Position numbers and translations under genes: made by a program
Notes under the pieces: model-generated
Seen by the model: only the letters and a program-made list of their open reading frames with translations
Databases searched by the model: none
What the model was told of the DNA's origin: nothing
Origin: Actinomycetota bacterium
GTDB lineage: Bacteria; Actinomycetota; Actinomycetes; Streptosporangiales; Streptosporangiaceae
Length of the DNA stretch: 33,184 nt
NCBI GenBank assembly: GCA_003168215.1
Contig: PMSW01000144.1
Coordinates: forward strand, 43,105 to 76,288
Direction: 5' to 3'
In this document: positions 31,491 through 33,184 of the stretch, in pieces
Layout of the letters: every line of letters starts with the position of its first letter
Position numbering within the stretch: the stretch's first letter is position 1

Positions 31491-32108
31491 TCAGCTGTTA
31501 CCCGACGAGGCGGTGGCCGCGGCGGCCGCGCGGGCCCGCAGCATGGCGGCGGGCGCGACGTGCTCGATCGGCAGGCCCCGCCTGGCCGCGATCTCCTCGG
31601 GCCGCTTAAGGCTCTTCAGCGCGGCGACGGTGGCATGGATGACGTTGATCGCGTTCGACGACCCCAGGGACCGTGACAGCACGTCATGCACTCCCGCGCA
31701 CTCCAGCACGGCCCGGACCGGGCCGCCGGCGATGACGCCGGTTCCCGGGCTGGCCGGCTTGAGCAGCACGACGCCGGCGGCCTCCTCACCCTGCACGGTG
31801 TGCGGGATGGTGCCGGCGATGCGCGGGACCTTGAAGAAGTTCTTCTTGGCGGCCTCGACGCCCTTGGCGATCGCGGCCGGAACCTCCTTGGCCTTGCCGT
31901 AGCCGACACCGACCATGCCGTTGCCGTCGCCCACGACGACCAGGGCGGTGAAGCTGAACCGCCGGCCCCCCTGGACCACCTTGGCCACCCGGTTGATGGC
32001 CACCACCCGCTCCAGGTAGGCAGTGCCCTTGTCGGCCGCGCCGCGGCGGTCGTCACGGCGGTCGCGCCGTTCGCCGCCGCCGGCGCCGCGCCGCGGTGCT
32101 GCTGGCAT
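31491..32108 (-). CDS. rpsE: 30S ribosomal protein S5
   Basis: This is a 205-residue protein that helps decoding fidelity and mRNA entry. After a basic N-terminus ([10 protein letters not shown]), the double-stranded-RNA-binding-like domain begins [20 protein letters not shown]. It continues through [20 protein letters not shown] and [20 protein letters not shown]. The C-terminal domain contains [20 protein letters not shown] and [23 protein letters not shown] at 32108 with AAGGAAG upstream. Confidence 0.97.
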   Translation of the reverse strand: MPAAPRRGAGGGERRDRRDDRRGAADKGTAYLERVVAINRVAKVVQGGRRFSFTALVVVGDGNGMVGVGYGKAKEVPAAIAKGVEAAKKNFFKVPRIAGTIPHTVQGEEAAGVVLLKPASPGTGVIAGGPVRAVLECAGVHDVLSRSLGSSNAINVIHATVAALKSLKRPEEIAARRGLPIEHVAPAAMLRARAAAAATASSGNS

Positions 32109-32119
32109 TAGATCTTCCT

Positions 32120-32161
32120 TCTCTCGTGAATATCCGGGCTTCTGTCCTGCATATCCGGGCT
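32120..32161. repeat. Two 21-bp tandem repeats before rpsE
   Basis: 32120-32140 and 32141-32161 match at 18 of 21 positions, sharing ATATCCGGGCT. They lie in the 88-bp gap between rplR and rpsE, just upstream of the rpsE ribosome site. Confidence 0.7.
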
Positions 32162-32196
32162 GCCCGGCGTCACAGTACTCATCTGCAGATGGCTCT

Positions 32197-32598
32197 TCAC
32201 AGGGCCAGCCCGCCCTTGCGCGCGCTGTCCGCGACCGCGGCGACGCGGCCGTGGTAGGCATAGCCGCCGCGATCGAACACCACCGCGGTGATGCCCGCCT
32301 GCGACGCCCGCTCCGCGAGAAGCGAGCCTACCTGCCGTGCCTTGGCGGTCTTGTCTCCCGCGGCGCCGCGGATATCGCCTTCCAGGGTCGAGGCGGACGC
32401 CAGCGTGCTGCCTGATACGTCGTCGACGAGCTGCGCGAAGGTGTGCCTGGCCGACCGCGTGACGACCAGCCGGGGCCGCGCGGCACTGCCGGCGACCTTC
32501 TTCCTGACCCGCAGGTGCCGCCGCGCGCGCGCGGCGGCCCGCTGATCGGTGCGGCCGGTGATGCGGCCGTGCGCCCTGGTCCTGGTTCCCGACGGCAT
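32197..32598 (-). CDS. rplR: 50S ribosomal protein L18
   Basis: This is a 133-residue 5S-rRNA-binding protein. Matches: [20 protein letters not shown] (RHxRVRKKVxGT type), [37 protein letters not shown] and the C-terminal [11 protein letters not shown] (family ends GGLxF). The first 20 residues are a basic extension. ATG at 32598; only 2 nt separate it from the rplF stop. Confidence 0.96.
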   Translation of the reverse strand: MPSGTRTRAHGRITGRTDQRAAARARRHLRVRKKVAGSAARPRLVVTRSARHTFAQLVDDVSGSTLASASTLEGDIRGAAGDKTAKARQVGSLLAERASQAGITAVVFDRGGYAYHGRVAAVADSARKGGLAL

Positions 32599-32600
32599 TG

Positions 32601-33137
32601 CTACTTCCCAGCCTTTCCGACCTTGCGGCGGATCTGCTCACCCTGGTACCGCACGCCCTTGCCCTTGTACGGGTCGGGCTTGCGGAGCTTGCGTATGTTG
32701 GCCGCGACCTCGCCGACCTGCTGCTTGTCGATGCCCTCGACGACGAACCTGGTCGGCGTCTCCACCCGGAAGGTAATTCCCTCGGGTGCGCTGACCGGCA
32801 CCGGATGACTGAAGCCCAGCGCGAACTCCAGGTCCTGGCCCTTCGCCTGGACGCGGTAGCCGACCCCGACGATCTCCAGCGTCTTGCGGTAGCCCTCGGT
32901 CACGCCGGTGACCATGTTGGCGATCAGCGACCGGGACAGGCCGTGCAGGGCGCGGACCTCGCCCTCGTCGCTCGGCCTGGTAACGGTGATGGACCCATCG
33001 GCCTGCGCGACCTCTATCGGCGCGGCGACCTCCAGGCTGAGGCGCCCCTTCGGGCCCTGCACGACGACCTCGCGGCCGCTGATGGTGACGTCGACGCCGC
33101 CGGGAATGGCGACGGGCATGCGTCCGATTCGTGACAT
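32601..33137 (-). CDS. rplF: 50S ribosomal protein L6
   Basis: This is a 178-residue protein near the factor-binding site. Both duplicated domains are present. The N-terminus [20 protein letters not shown] leads to [10 protein letters not shown] and [20 protein letters not shown]. The C-terminal signature is [23 protein letters not shown] at 33137 with GGGAG upstream, 10 nt after the rpsH stop. Confidence 0.97.
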   Translation of the reverse strand: MSRIGRMPVAIPGGVDVTISGREVVVQGPKGRLSLEVAAPIEVAQADGSITVTRPSDEGEVRALHGLSRSLIANMVTGVTEGYRKTLEIVGVGYRVQAKGQDLEFALGFSHPVPVSAPEGITFRVETPTRFVVEGIDKQQVGEVAANIRKLRKPDPYKGKGVRYQGEQIRRKVGKAGK

Positions 33138-33147
33138 GGCCGGCTCC

Positions 33148-33184
33148 CTACCAGACGTAGGCGAGGACTTCTCCGCCTACGCCC
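33148..33184 (-). CDS. rpsH: 30S ribosomal protein S8, 3' end only
   Basis: The last eleven codons read [11 protein letters not shown] followed by TAG. This is the actinobacterial S8 C-terminus, and rpsH is the expected gene upstream of rplF. The rest lies beyond the window. Confidence 0.85.
   Translation of the reverse strand, partial: GVGGEVLAYVW

Noticed and set aside
1-33184. tRNA, rRNA, insertion sequence or prophage genes
   Set aside because: No tRNA-like cloverleaf or T-loop signature, rRNA stretch, transposase, integrase or terminal inverted repeat was noticed on reading both strands; a covariance-model scan was not possible here.

Overview
The window is chromosomal DNA from a high-GC actinobacterium. 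The evidence is GC-rich third codon positions, frequent GTG starts, a DUF1707 protein, and actinobacterial gene orders: rpsH-rplF-rplR-rpsE-rpmD-rplO-secY-adk-map-(DUF1707)-infA-rpmJ-rpsM-rpsK-rpsD-rpoA-rplQ-truA, then rplM-rpsI-glmM. Finding rpsD between rpsK and rpoA, and polysaccharide genes next to the ribosomal genes, suggests a mycelial or soil lineage (Frankia- or Streptosporangiales-like) more than Streptomyces. Genus cannot be decided from the sequence. No rRNA, tRNA, CRISPR array, transposase or phage gene was seen.

Layout. (1) 1-718: no convincing gene; short tandem repeats and a palindrome. (2) 719-3866, plus strand: a protein built of about 21 twelve-residue pentapeptide-like repeats, then a secreted, membrane-anchored polysaccharide-deacetylase-like protein whose catalytic Asp pair and first metal His are replaced. 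(3) 3921-15426, minus strand: a ten-gene surface-polysaccharide cluster, mostly with ATGA/GTGA-type overlaps. In transcription order it encodes an ATP-grasp ligase, an FAD/NAD(P) oxygenase-like protein, an intact polysaccharide deacetylase, a nucleotide-sugar dehydrogenase, a polyprenyl-phosphate sugar-1-phosphate transferase, a GT4 glycosyltransferase, an NAD-dependent epimerase/decarboxylase, a membrane-anchored GH18 hydrolase and a processive GT2 synthase. (4) 15825-16949: a DivIVA-like protein with a long hendecad coiled coil, resembling polar-growth scaffolds. (5) 17329-19846: glmM, rpsI, rplM. (6) 20223-21773, plus strand: an unknown single-pass membrane protein, probably translated from a leaderless mRNA. 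(7) 21808-33184: truA, the alpha operon and the spc operon down to the 3' end of rpsH.

How the genes may work together (inference). The cluster can make UDP-uronate and derived sugars, load a sugar-1-phosphate on undecaprenyl phosphate, extend it (GT4) and also polymerise a beta-linked glycan (GT2). It could then trim and deacetylate that glycan outside the cell (GH18, deacetylase). The ATP-grasp/FAD pair could add an amino-acid-type decoration. The adjacent DivIVA-like scaffold and glmM (UDP-GlcNAc precursor supply) fit envelope growth.

Two non-coding patterns stand out. At least four genes (GT2, rpsI, truA, DUF1707) carry an imperfect tandem copy of their own stop-codon region just downstream. 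Several junctions of the ribosomal operons, and most of all rplQ-truA, contain strong inverted repeats without T-tracts.
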